Shown: positions 25,244 to 34,400 of the stretch, piece after piece
Layout: the number at the start of each line of letters is the position of its first letter
Position numbering within the stretch: position 1 is the stretch's first letter
Assembly (NCBI GenBank): GCA_965199245.1
Contig: CBDAQP010000002.1
Span: 186,001 to 250,000 of the forward strand
Source of the DNA: Carbonatibacter sp965199245
GTDB lineage: Bacteria > Pseudomonadota > Alphaproteobacteria > Kiloniellales > Kiloniellaceae
Length of the DNA stretch: 64,000 nt
Direction of reading: 5' to 3'
Program-made: the position numbers and the translations under genes
The notes under the pieces: model-generated
Database searches by the model: none
What the model was told of the DNA's origin: nothing
The model's input: only the letters and a program-made list of their open reading frames with translations

Positions 25244-26119
25244 ATGTCCGCTATTCTTTATCCGCGTGGCGTTTCGGATTTATTGGACGCCTATGACGGT
25301 TTTGTGATCGATTTGTGGGGGGTGATGCACAGTGGCGGGATGGCCTTTCCCTCTGCACTTGAGGCATTGCAGGGGATCAGGGCGGCAGGGAAAAGGGTGG
25401 TGATTTTGTCTAATGCGCCTAATCGCGTGGCGGCAGTTGCGGCCCGCAATGCGGAACAGGGGATTGTCGGGGTTGATGCGGTTTTGACCTCTGGCGAGGT
25501 GGCCTGGCAGGCCCTGAAAGAGCGCGCGCAAGATTTTTACAAGCAGTTGGGGCCACGGGCCTTTCTGATTGGGCCAGAGCGTGTGCGTCCGATGACAGAG
25601 GGGCTGGATTTTCAATTTGTTTCTACCCCGGAGCAGGCTGATTTTTTTCTGTTGTGCGGTTTGCTGGCGGATTCGCCGGGGGATATTTTTCCGTCAGATT
25701 ATAATGATTTCCTGCGCCCTGCGGTGGCACGGGGTTGTCCGATGATCTGTGCCAATCCTGATTTTGTTGTTGTGCGTGGTGACAGTCGTGAAACCTGTGC
25801 CGGAGCCATCGCAAAGCACTATGAAGAACTGGGCGGGACTGTGCGGTGGTACGGCAAGCCCTTTGCAGAGGTCTATCACCGTTGTACTGAATTGTTGGGC
25901 GTGGCAGACTTGTCCCGGGTTTTGGCGGTGGGGGATTCCTTGCGAACAGATGTGACAGGGGCGAACCGTGCGGGGATGGATGCCCTTTTTATCGCCGGAG
26001 GTATCCATCACGATCAGATTGGTGATCTCGAAACAGCGCAGGGGCATCATGCGCTTGAAAAGCTCTGTGCTGCCTGCGAGACCTGGCCTGTTGCGGCCTT
26101 GCCGTTTTTTCGGTTGTAA
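25244..26119 (+). CDS. HAD-superfamily class IIA hydrolase (TIGR01459 type)
   Basis: The 291-residue protein has the HAD phosphatase motifs in a slightly changed form. Motif I reads GFVIDLWGVMHSG (the second Asp of the usual DxD is replaced), motif II VVILSNAPNR, and motif III/IV KPFAEVYHRC and VLAVGDSLRTDVTGA. This matches the TIGR01459 subfamily found in alphaproteobacteria, close to NagD. The loss of the second Asp is a trait of that subfamily as I recall. The start at 25244 (MSAILYPRGVSDL) has GGGGGG about ten bases upstream. Confidence 0.87.
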   Translation: MSAILYPRGVSDLLDAYDGFVIDLWGVMHSGGMAFPSALEALQGIRAAGKRVVILSNAPNRVAAVAARNAEQGIVGVDAVLTSGEVAWQALKERAQDFYKQLGPRAFLIGPERVRPMTEGLDFQFVSTPEQADFFLLCGLLADSPGDIFPSDYNDFLRPAVARGCPMICANPDFVVVRGDSRETCAGAIAKHYEELGGTVRWYGKPFAEVYHRCTELLGVADLSRVLAVGDSLRTDVTGANRAGMDALFIAGGIHHDQIGDLETAQGHHALEKLCAACETWPVAALPFFRL

Positions 26120-26146
26120 TGGGGTGTTGTGATTCCATGAGGAGAG

Positions 26147-28534
26147 ATGATGAAAAAGACACCGCGTTATAAGCTGTTACACCGCGTGATCGGGGTGATC
26201 GGGGTTGCGGTTAGCTTGGGCTGGTCCTGGCTCTGTTTGACCTATATCGAACGTGAAATGGGCTGGCCTGTCGTGCAGACTTTGCTGTTGCATGAACAGG
26301 CGATGATTGTTTCGGGGGCTGTGTTGCCGTTGATGTTGCTGTGGTGCTGGCTCTTGTTTCTCGGGCGTGGGATGGCGTTGTCAAACAGCGCACAGGAGTT
26401 TTTGCGCCGGATGGATCGCCTGACCTGGCCGGATGATGGTGATAGTAAACGTGTGCAGGCGATTACCGACAGTCTCAGGGAGCAGGCCGATGATTTGACC
26501 AATGCCGCCCGCTTTGCCGGGGAACGCATCGGCGCACTGGTAGATTCTTTCGCGGTGCAGACCAGTGAGCTGAAAACCTTGAGCATCACCGCCCGCGATC
26601 ACTCCGAACAGGTGCGTACGGACATGGAAAAACGTGCTGAAAGCCTGGAGCAGGCAAACGCGGCTTTTGAACAGGCTCTTGCACGGTCTCAGGAGTCGGT
26701 CAACAGTCAGGTTCAGGCCCTCGAAGGGGCAGGAGTACGCAGTGAAGCCATGGCAAAAAGCATTGTCGGAACCTTGGGCCGGGCGGTGTCTGATCTGGAC
26801 AGGGCCGTTCAGGGAGCCGTTGAGCAAACCGGCGCAGCAAACGATTTACTCAAACAACACGCCGAAGACATGGCGGCGGCGGGAACGACAGCGGAAATTT
26901 CTGGCGAAGCCCTTCGCAAAAGTTTGCATCAGGATATGGCCCTGTTGTCACAGGTACAGGAGCGGGTCAATGAAGAGATTGACCGTCACAAACAGCTGAT
27001 TGAAAACCGTATTGCCGATGTGGATACTGTTCTGGGTGGTGCGGGGGAGCGGTTGGATGCGCTCTGTGGACGGTTGGGGGCAGAAAATGCCGTCATGGAA
27101 GGCCTCGTGCGCGATTTGGACAGACGCGCAGAAGGCTTTGCCGCAACCCTACAGGACGAAGTGAACACTGTGCGTCAGGCCTTTGACGAAAAAACTGCAA
27201 TCGTGCGCGACCTTGTGGCAGCTTTCCATGCGCAGACTCAGGGCCTGGACGATCAGGCCCAGGCGGTGGAGGATAACCTCAAAAAGGTCACGCAGAGCCT
27301 GGGGGAGGCCGTGACTCTTGCGGGTCAAGAACAATCATCCCGCCTGACAGAGGTCACCGCACAGGCGCAGGAGACCCTGTTACGGGCAGGAAAAAATCTG
27401 ACCCCCGGGATTGAAACGCTACGCGAAAGCAGTGAGCGGCTCAACGACCTTGCGGATGTAATTGTGGGGGGGGTTGCGGAACATACCCGGGAAATCAACC
27501 GCCTCTACAGCGAAGCGCGGGGGAGCCTGGACGAATATAATCAAGGCATCGAGGCACAGGCCCAGTTGATGGAGCGCACCGCCGCCCGGGCCATTCGCCA
27601 CACCAGCGAGGTCACAAAGGTTTATCAGGTTCAGACACAGGCCCTTGCTGATGGAGCCAATGCGGCCTCGTCAGCGGTTCAAAATCTGCGTCAGGGTGTT
27701 TTCGAGGAAATTGACGCCTTTCGCGCCCTGAGCGACGATCACAAGACTCTGTTGGATGATACCCGTCAAACCATTGATAGTCGTGTGCAGCTCTTGCGGG
27801 AGTCAAGCCGTGATGCCCGCGATTCGGGGGATCGTTTGCGCCGTGATCTGGAGGCACAACGCAAACGCCTGGAAAAAATGACCAGCGAAACATTGGCCCA
27901 CATTGATTCAATGGGTGCGCGTGCTGGCAGTGTGATTGCGACCCTTGATTCGACCGCGACAACTGCACTGGACAAGTCGGCGGAGTTGCTCAAATCCCTG
28001 CGAACGCAATCTACAGTCATGACGAAAACGGTTGAAATAGCACAGGAGGCGACGGCACGTTTGGCGGATGATCTCGACCAACGCAGCAAGGACGTTCGAC
28101 AAGCCACCGAGGACGCCGTGCGCCAGTCGCTCAGCCTGCGTACGGATACAGAAAATAACAGGCGCGATCAGTTTCTGCGCTCTGCGACCCTTTTGATCGA
28201 AGACATCAACTCATCGGCGGTTGAACTCAATCGCTTGCTCAACGAGGACATCCCCGAAGAATACTGGAAACGCTATCAGCGGGGGGAGCGCGGCCTTTTC
28301 GCGCGCAACATCTTGCGGAAGAAAGACCAGTTTACTGTTCCGGTGATTAAGGCGAATTTTGAAAAAAATGCCGATTTTCGCCGTGCGGTTAATCGCTACC
28401 TGGATCAATTCGACGCCCTGATGGAACAGGCCAGAGACTGCGACAGCAATGATGTTCTCTCTGCAACCTTTATGACGGCGGATGTCGGTAAACTCTATAT
28501 CCTGTTGTCGCGGTCTTTGGGGCGGATGGAATAA
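26147..28534 (+). CDS. two-TM long coiled-coil protein (TipN-like architecture)
   Basis: The 795-residue protein has two N-terminal membrane helices (about residues 14-32 and 52-73). About 600 residues of heptad-rich coiled coil follow, with many Gln, Glu, Ala and Asp residues (for example EKRAESLEQANAAFEQALAR and LRRDLEAQRKRLEKM). The C-terminal part from about 690 is more globular and conserved-looking (NEDIPEEYWKRYQRGERG, FRRAVNRYLDQFDALMEQ, FMTADVGKLYILLSRSLG). Two membrane helices plus a giant coiled coil is the layout of the Caulobacter pole marker TipN, so a scaffold or polarity role is possible. That is inference from architecture only. Automatic labels as chemoreceptor would be misleading, since no signalling domain is present. 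Confidence 0.75.
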   Translation: MMKKTPRYKLLHRVIGVIGVAVSLGWSWLCLTYIEREMGWPVVQTLLLHEQAMIVSGAVLPLMLLWCWLLFLGRGMALSNSAQEFLRRMDRLTWPDDGDSKRVQAITDSLREQADDLTNAARFAGERIGALVDSFAVQTSELKTLSITARDHSEQVRTDMEKRAESLEQANAAFEQALARSQESVNSQVQALEGAGVRSEAMAKSIVGTLGRAVSDLDRAVQGAVEQTGAANDLLKQHAEDMAAAGTTAEISGEALRKSLHQDMALLSQVQERVNEEIDRHKQLIENRIADVDTVLGGAGERLDALCGRLGAENAVMEGLVRDLDRRAEGFAATLQDEVNTVRQAFDEKTAIVRDLVAAFHAQTQGLDDQAQAVEDNLKKVTQSLGEAVTLAGQEQSSRLTEVTAQAQETLLRAGKNLTPGIETLRESSERLNDLADVIVGGVAEHTREINRLYSEARGSLDEYNQGIEAQAQLMERTAARAIRHTSEVTKVYQVQTQALADGANAASSAVQNLRQGVFEEIDAFRALSDDHKTLLDDTRQTIDSRVQLLRESSRDARDSGDRLRRDLEAQRKRLEKMTSETLAHIDSMGARAGSVIATLDSTATTALDKSAELLKSLRTQSTVMTKTVEIAQEATARLADDLDQRSKDVRQATEDAVRQSLSLRTDTENNRRDQFLRSATLLIEDINSSAVELNRLLNEDIPEEYWKRYQRGERGLFARNILRKKDQFTVPVIKANFEKNADFRRAVNRYLDQFDALMEQARDCDSNDVLSATFMTADVGKLYILLSRSLGRME

Positions 28535-28542
28535 AAAACCAA

Positions 28543-30348
28543 ATGGGTACAGGTCAAGAGGACAGCCAGTTTCAATCGTTCAAAAAACTCTTGCCCTTGC
28601 TCTGGCCTGCGGCGCGGTCTGGTCTGCGCGGGCGTGTTGCGGTGTCTTTTGTTTTTTTGGTCTTGGCTAAAGTCAGTAGTCTCTCCGTTCCCTTTTTCCT
28701 CAAAGAAGCAGTCGATAGCCTCAATAATGCAGGCGCGGTCGGGCCTTTGATGCAGATTTTACGTGATGCGGGGATTTTGGTTCCTGCTGCTTTGTTGGTG
28801 GCGTGGGCCTGTGCCAGAACGGGGGCAGTAGTCTTTGACAATTTGCGCGAAGGCACCTTTGCCCGCGTGGTGCAGAATGCCATTCGTAAGGTCGCCTTGC
28901 AAAGTTTTTGCCACCTTCATACGCTGTCCCTGCGCTTTCATTTGGATCGGCGAACGGGGGGGCTGTCGCGGGCGATTGATCGCGGGACAAAGGGCATTGA
29001 ATTCATGTTTGTGTTCATGATGTTCAGTGTTGTACCGACCCTATTGGAAATTGTCTTTGTTTGTGTTTTGCTTTGGGGTTTTTTTGATTGGCGTTTTGCC
29101 GTTTTACCGCTGGTGATGATTGTGGCCTATGTTGCCTTGACTTTTTGGATCACCAACTGGCGAATTGGGGTGCGTCGGGCGATGAATAGGGCGGATCAAA
29201 ATTCCAATAATCGGGCTGTGGATAGCCTGTTGAATTTTGAAACGGTGAAATATTTTGGCAACGAGGATTTTGAGGCCGAACGCTATGACCAGGGGATGGC
29301 AGATTATGAACAGGCGGCGGTCAAAAATCGCACGTCGCTGTCCGTCCTGAATATTGCCCAGTCTGCAACCGTGTCGTTGGGCATGGGGGCCTTGATGGTT
29401 ATGGCGGCGTTAGAGGTCTTGGCAGTGCGGATGACGGTGGGGGAATTTGTGATGGTGAATGCCTATCTCATCCAGCTGTCCCTGCCGTTGAATATGTTGG
29501 GTTTTGTCTATCGCGAAATTCGTCAGGCCCTGATTGATATTCACACCATGTTTGAATTGATGCGTGAACCTGTCGAGGTGCGCGACTGTGCAGGGGCGCG
29601 TGATCTTGTCCTCGCGGGGGCGCGGCTTGAATTTCGTGATGTTGTTTTCGGCTATGACCCCCGCCGCATGATCCTGCGTGGGCTGTCTTTCGGGGTGGAA
29701 CCGGGGCAGACACTTGCGATTGTTGGGGCCAGTGGGGCGGGAAAATCGACGATGAGCCGCTTGCTTTATCGGTTTTATGATGTGAAGAGTGGGGCAATTT
29801 TGCTGGATGGGCAAAACATTGCAAAGGTCACACAGCACAGCCTGCGCCGGGCCATTGGTATTGTGCCCCAGGATACCGTGTTGTTTAACGAGAGTATTCT
29901 TTACAATATCGCCTATGGACGGCCTGGGGCCACGCGCGCCGCTGTTGAGCAGGCGGCGCGCACAGCGCGTATTCATGATTTTATTTCGTCTCTACCTGAT
30001 GGTTATGATACCCTCGTCGGTGAGCGGGGGTTGAAGCTGTCCGGTGGTGAGAAGCAGCGCGTTGCTATTGCCCGTACTGTTTTGAAAGACCCGGCAGTTT
30101 TAGTTTTTGATGAAGCAACCTCGGCACTAGACACGACAACAGAACAGGAAATCCAGACCAGCCTTGATATTGTGTCCCGCCATCGCACGACGCTTGTGAT
30201 CGCGCACAGGCTTTCCACGGTGGTTGGTGCGGATGATATTATTGTCCTCGATCATGGACAGATTGTCGAACGGGGAACACACAGTGACTTGATGGCGCGT
30301 GATGCACACTATGCCCAGATGTGGCGCAAGCAACAAATTCTGTCATAG
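28543..30348 (+). CDS. Atm1/HMT1-type ABC exporter (fused permease-ATPase)
   Basis: The 601-residue half-transporter has a six-helix membrane domain (about residues 20-320) and a C-terminal ATPase. Walker A is GASGAGKST, the signature LSGGEKQRVAIART, and Walker B VLVFDEATSALDTTTEQ. The membrane domain has FHLDRRTGGLSRAIDRGTKG and NFETVKYFGNEDFEAERYD, hallmarks of the Atm1/HMT1 group. Members export glutathione-linked metals or sulfur compounds. It lies eight bases after the coiled-coil gene, suggesting co-transcription. Confidence 0.94.
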   Translation: MGTGQEDSQFQSFKKLLPLLWPAARSGLRGRVAVSFVFLVLAKVSSLSVPFFLKEAVDSLNNAGAVGPLMQILRDAGILVPAALLVAWACARTGAVVFDNLREGTFARVVQNAIRKVALQSFCHLHTLSLRFHLDRRTGGLSRAIDRGTKGIEFMFVFMMFSVVPTLLEIVFVCVLLWGFFDWRFAVLPLVMIVAYVALTFWITNWRIGVRRAMNRADQNSNNRAVDSLLNFETVKYFGNEDFEAERYDQGMADYEQAAVKNRTSLSVLNIAQSATVSLGMGALMVMAALEVLAVRMTVGEFVMVNAYLIQLSLPLNMLGFVYREIRQALIDIHTMFELMREPVEVRDCAGARDLVLAGARLEFRDVVFGYDPRRMILRGLSFGVEPGQTLAIVGASGAGKSTMSRLLYRFYDVKSGAILLDGQNIAKVTQHSLRRAIGIVPQDTVLFNESILYNIAYGRPGATRAAVEQAARTARIHDFISSLPDGYDTLVGERGLKLSGGEKQRVAIARTVLKDPAVLVFDEATSALDTTTEQEIQTSLDIVSRHRTTLVIAHRLSTVVGADDIIVLDHGQIVERGTHSDLMARDAHYAQMWRKQQILS

Positions 30349-30553
30349 GATGATGAAATGATAGAAATTTTGCGTGGTCGAGAATCGGAATTAACGCATT
30401 TTTCACATCCCACGCCCATGAAAAAATCCTTTATAATCAAAACCACTATGCCACAGATCGGTAAAAACAGGTTCCGGGATCTTGACCCCCCCTGTTCCTT
30501 TCCCTACAAAGGCCCCCAAACAAAATTTGAGACAGCACAGAAGGTACAGGATC

Positions 30554-30850
30554 ATGGCGCGCCGTTGCGATTTTACAGGTAAGGGTGTTCAGGCGGGAAA
30601 CAATGTTAGTCACGCCAATAATAAAACCCGTCGCCGCTATTTGCCCAATCTTCAGGCGGCATCCTTGTTGAGTGATGCCTTGGGACGCACGATTCAATTT
30701 CGCCTGAGCACCTCTGCAATTCGCACAATCGAAAAGCGGGGGGGAATTGATGCGTTTCTGCTGTCCACCCCGAACAACAAACTGGGAAAAAAGGCGCGGC
30801 AGGCCAAAAAATCTATCCAGTCTGCCCTGGCCTCCGTCCAGAAATCCTAG
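30554..30850 (+). CDS. rpmB: 50S ribosomal protein L28
   Basis: The 98-residue protein starts MARRCDFTGKGVQAGNNVSH and has NKTRRRYLPNLQAAS and the IRTIEKRGGIDAFLL block, the full bacterial L28 pattern with the alphaproteobacterial C-terminal extension. The start at 30554 is fixed by homology and by ACAGG upstream. A TATAAT at 30432-30437 in the preceding gap may be its -10 box, though I see no well-spaced -35. Confidence 0.97.
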   Translation: MARRCDFTGKGVQAGNNVSHANNKTRRRYLPNLQAASLLSDALGRTIQFRLSTSAIRTIEKRGGIDAFLLSTPNNKLGKKARQAKKSIQSALASVQKS

Positions 30851-30874
30851 GATCGATTGACAACAGCCGAAAAA

Positions 30875-31005
30875 GCGCAAGGGTTTCCTTCCCCCTCGGA
30901 GACAACACTCCCCCTGTGGTGAAGGAAGGTTTTTGCGTCCTGCACGAGTCTGGCCTGTGGCTAAAGCCCCAGGTGGGAGACTCAGGGCTGGAAAGCCTGT
31001 CTGCT
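30875..31005 (+). ncRNA. candidate structured RNA downstream of rpmB
   Basis: Three hairpins follow each other. TTCCTTC (30885-30891) pairs with GAAGGAA (30921-30927), with a GGAG/CTCC pair inside. GAGTCT (30946-30951) pairs with AGACTC (30978-30983), enclosing CCTGTGGC-TAAA-GCCCCAGG with one mismatch. CAGGGCT (30983-30989) pairs with AGCCTG (30994-30999) around a short loop. The second hairpin is strong. I compared the stretch by eye with 6S, SRP, RNase P, cobalamin, glycine and TPP RNA patterns and found no match. It could be a leader or a small RNA. The 30851-31412 gap otherwise holds only the two T-rich elements listed next. Confidence 0.35.
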
Positions 31006-31203
31006 CCTGTCGTCTTTGATAGCTTCGCGCTCTGTGTTGTACAGGCCCAAAAGTTTACTGCCGCAAAAAATATGTCGTTCCCGAAAAATGATAAAAATCT
31101 GAAATGTTATCAAATATGGCTTGTTTGTGAGGCATAAAGTCTTTCATACACTATTTTTGATAGACAGCACACTTTTTCATTCTGCCTCGGCATAATATGA
31201 GTG

Positions 31204-31230
31204 GTTGGCCTCACAAGGCCGGCTTTTTTT
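31204..31230 (+). terminator. rho-independent terminator
   Basis: GTTGGCCT (31204-31211) and AGGCCGGC (31216-31223) form an eight-pair stem with a CACA loop (two G-U pairs), followed by seven T. It could end the rpmB transcript or the candidate RNA. Confidence 0.7.
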
Positions 31231-31309
31231 CTATCCCGCAACGGGATTTTTCTCATTTAGTCCTTGACATCTTTTTTCGCCTCTGCTCTCTGTATTGTCA
31301 GAATTGTGT

Positions 31310-31340
31310 GGGTCGGCCTCGAATGGGTCGGCCTTTTTTT
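31310..31340 (+). terminator. second T-rich terminator-like element before the autotransporter
   Basis: The ten bases GGGTCGGCCT occur twice (31310-31319 and 31325-31334). The second copy runs into seven T. A stem can form between GGCC copies but is weak. A TTGACA at 31264-31269 lies upstream, so this may be a short leader transcript that ends before the autotransporter gene. Confidence 0.35.
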
Positions 31341-31412
31341 GTGCGGTGATGTATTCTGCGTCGGGCTGGCCTGTGTTTTTTGGATAAACCTTTGAACAGG
31401 GTAGGTCTTGCG

Positions 31413-34400
31413 ATGTGTCGTTTTTCTTCCAAATCGTCTTTGTTGGCGGGTGTGTCTGCTGTTGTTCTGGCGGCAAGCGTTGGCTCTGGTGCCTTTGCCC
31501 AGACAGCGGTGGATTACACGAAAGTGGGAGAGACGTCTGCGTTACGAATCAATTTTGACATCTGGGCCGATGGTACAGCGAGAACTAACACCTCCAGCAC
31601 GAATATGGCGAACGCGAAAGCGGGTGATAACCTCACAATAGGGGGCGGGACTGTTGCGGTTAATCACACTACTCGTCGTCCCGATATTGGAATCCTCAAA
31701 AGTGGATCAGGACGTCCGGTCGGGAATGAGGCAGTGCCATTCAGGCGACTTGTTGTAGGGGGTGGGTCTGGTTCAAGCAGCGATGTCTCACTTCGTGTCG
31801 GGGAAATTATAAAAACTCCGGGTAGTGAGGCAATTTGGGTAGAGGTTGGTTCTAATGGTTCTGCTTCTTCCTCTATTGATGTTACAAGAGATGCGCATAT
31901 CCGAAAATCAGATCTTGATATGACCAGCGCGACAGGTGCCGGCAAGTTTGCCAAAGCTCTTTTCAACGGTGATCTGGTGGTCGATCAAACAACCGCACTC
32001 AAATCCGGCAACAACACCGCTAATCCCGTCAACGTGTTCCTTGAACTCAAGGGTGATGCGACTTTTGGTGGTAATGTGACGCTGGACGATCAGGGTGCAA
32101 ACGGTCGTGCTTATATTACTATTTCCGGCGATGATGATCAGACGATAGGCCGCCTGAATAACGGCACGGCGCAGATCACTGCCGCCGCAGACGGCGAGGG
32201 GACGATTCAGGTTCTGAACGGTGTGAATAACGCTGCACCGCATAAGGCGACTTTTGACATAGAGATTGGTCACGATGCCGCGACGGATGCGAACGACAAA
32301 CGCCTCAAGCAGTTGACGGTGGGCCAGCGGAACAAGGGCGGTCATGCGATTTTCAACAGGGCTGTTCATGTTGATAACATCGATGTGCTTGCGGGGGAGA
32401 ATAATGGTAATTCCAATAACGTGGAGCACGCCATGGCGGAGTTCCGGGGTGATGTGTCCGGTGATACCATCATGCTCAGAGATGGAGAAGGCAATGGAAG
32501 CATTTCCCGGGCGCAGGCTGTTTTCAATGCGATGAATGGTGATATCACGATTGATGCGGGCATTGTTGGTTATCAGGTCAGCGAAGGTCGGGTGACCATT
32601 ATCGGGGGCCGTTCCGGTAATCGGCAACATAAAGTGACCTTTAACAAGGAGATTGGGGCGGGTGGTGACAGCTTGTCCGGCATTCTTGTCGGTCGTGATG
32701 GGTCTGCGGGTGTTGCTGTTTTTAAAGAGGATACAAGTGCCGGTTTTATTAAAATAGGCGGTGGCGCGACAGCGGGTGCGGCATCGCACATGACGATTGA
32801 AAAGAGTTTGAGGCGACAGGGTTCCATAGACATCGGCAACAACGCCACCCTGACGATTGGCGGTGCGGGCCGTTCTGCGACCGTGAATGACACGGGTCAA
32901 GCGATCAGGGGTTGGATTGAAGCAGGTGGTGACGGACAGGGAACACTGATTGTTGATAACCGGGGGAATGGCACCACCAATGCCAATAACAACACAGTCA
33001 CCTTCAGCAGTTCAGTCGGCCTCGATGGGGAAGCCCTCAGGCAGATCACGCTGAGCGATGGCCGGACGACCTTTAGCAGTGGTGTTTATGCGAGGTCGAT
33101 CACGATTGACACAGGCGACGCGACGACGTTTAAGGGCGATGTCAAGGTGGGCACAGGGATCCAGCTTGGCAGAACCAGCGGTTTTGTGACCTTTGGCGGC
33201 GCGGCCGATCAGAGGATTTTGGGCACTGGCACGGCAAAGATCACCACCGCCGCAGATGGCGAGGGGACGATTCAGGTTCTGAACGGTGTGAATAACGCCG
33301 CACCGAATAAGGCGACCTTTGACATAGAGATTGGGGCGACTGATAAACGCCTCGGGCAGTTGACGGTGGGCGACACGTCCAATGGCGGTCATGCGATTTT
33401 CAACAGGGGCGTTCATGTTGACAATATCGATGTGATTGGGGGCAATCACACGAATGAGCGGACGACTGTCGAGTTTCGGGGTGACGTGTCCGGTGAGACC
33501 ATTGCGCTGAAGGATGGATTTCATCGCACCTCGCCTTCGGCGGGGACAGTTGTGAATGCCCGGGCCATATTCAACGCATCAGCCAGTGATATCACAGTGG
33601 GCAATAAAATTACCGGTGGTCGTTCTGATGGTGGTTCGCGCGGAGGTGGTCTCACCATTATTGGCGGGCGTTCCGGTGATCCGGCACGTCGGAACACAGT
33701 CACCTTTAATGGGGAGATTGGCGCGGGTCGTGACCGCATAGGTCGCATTTTTGTCGGTAATAATGAGTCTGCGGGTGTTGCTGTTTTTAAAAAGGATATA
33801 AATGCCGGTTCTATTGAGATAAGGGGTGGCGCGACAGCGGATGCAGCGTCACACGTGACGATTGAACAGAGCACGGCGTACGAATCTGGTTTCATAACAA
33901 TCGGCAACAACGCCACTCTGACGATTGGCGGTGTGGGCCGTCTTGCGACAGTAAATGACGGGGGTCAAACGATCAGGGGTTTTATTTCCGCAGGTAGTGA
34001 CGGACAGGGGACACTGATTGTCGATAACCGGGGTGATGGCACCACCAATGTCAATAATAACAAAGTCACCTTTACGCAACGGGTTGGTTATGATGGGACG
34101 GCTCTCGAGCAGATCATTCTGGGCGATGGCCGGACGACCTTTAACAAGGGTGTTTATGCCGACAGGATCACGATCACCACAAGCGATGCGACAGTTTTCA
34201 AGGGCGATGTCAAGGCAGAGACAGGGTTCAGACTGGGCAACGGAAGTTCTGTGACCTTTGGTGATGCCGCCGGAGCTGATGCCGCCGGACAAACAATCAC
34301 GGGCAATATCACAAGCGCGGCGGGTGGCGATTATGGCGCGATCATCATTGCCAATTCCCACGCAGACGGCGTGACCTTCAAGGGGAGCCTGGGGGCGAGT

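Noticed and set aside
26147..28534. Chemoreceptor (MCP) annotation for the coiled-coil protein
   Set aside because: It lacks the conserved MCP signalling hairpin and any sensor domain; the similarity is due to coiled-coil composition.
30875..31005. Cobalamin riboswitch, 6S RNA or SRP RNA
   Set aside because: The characteristic conserved boxes of each were looked for by eye and not found.
30916..31137. 73-codon plus-strand frame after rpmB
   Set aside because: It overlaps strong hairpins and has no family resemblance; the region looks like structured RNA rather than coding.
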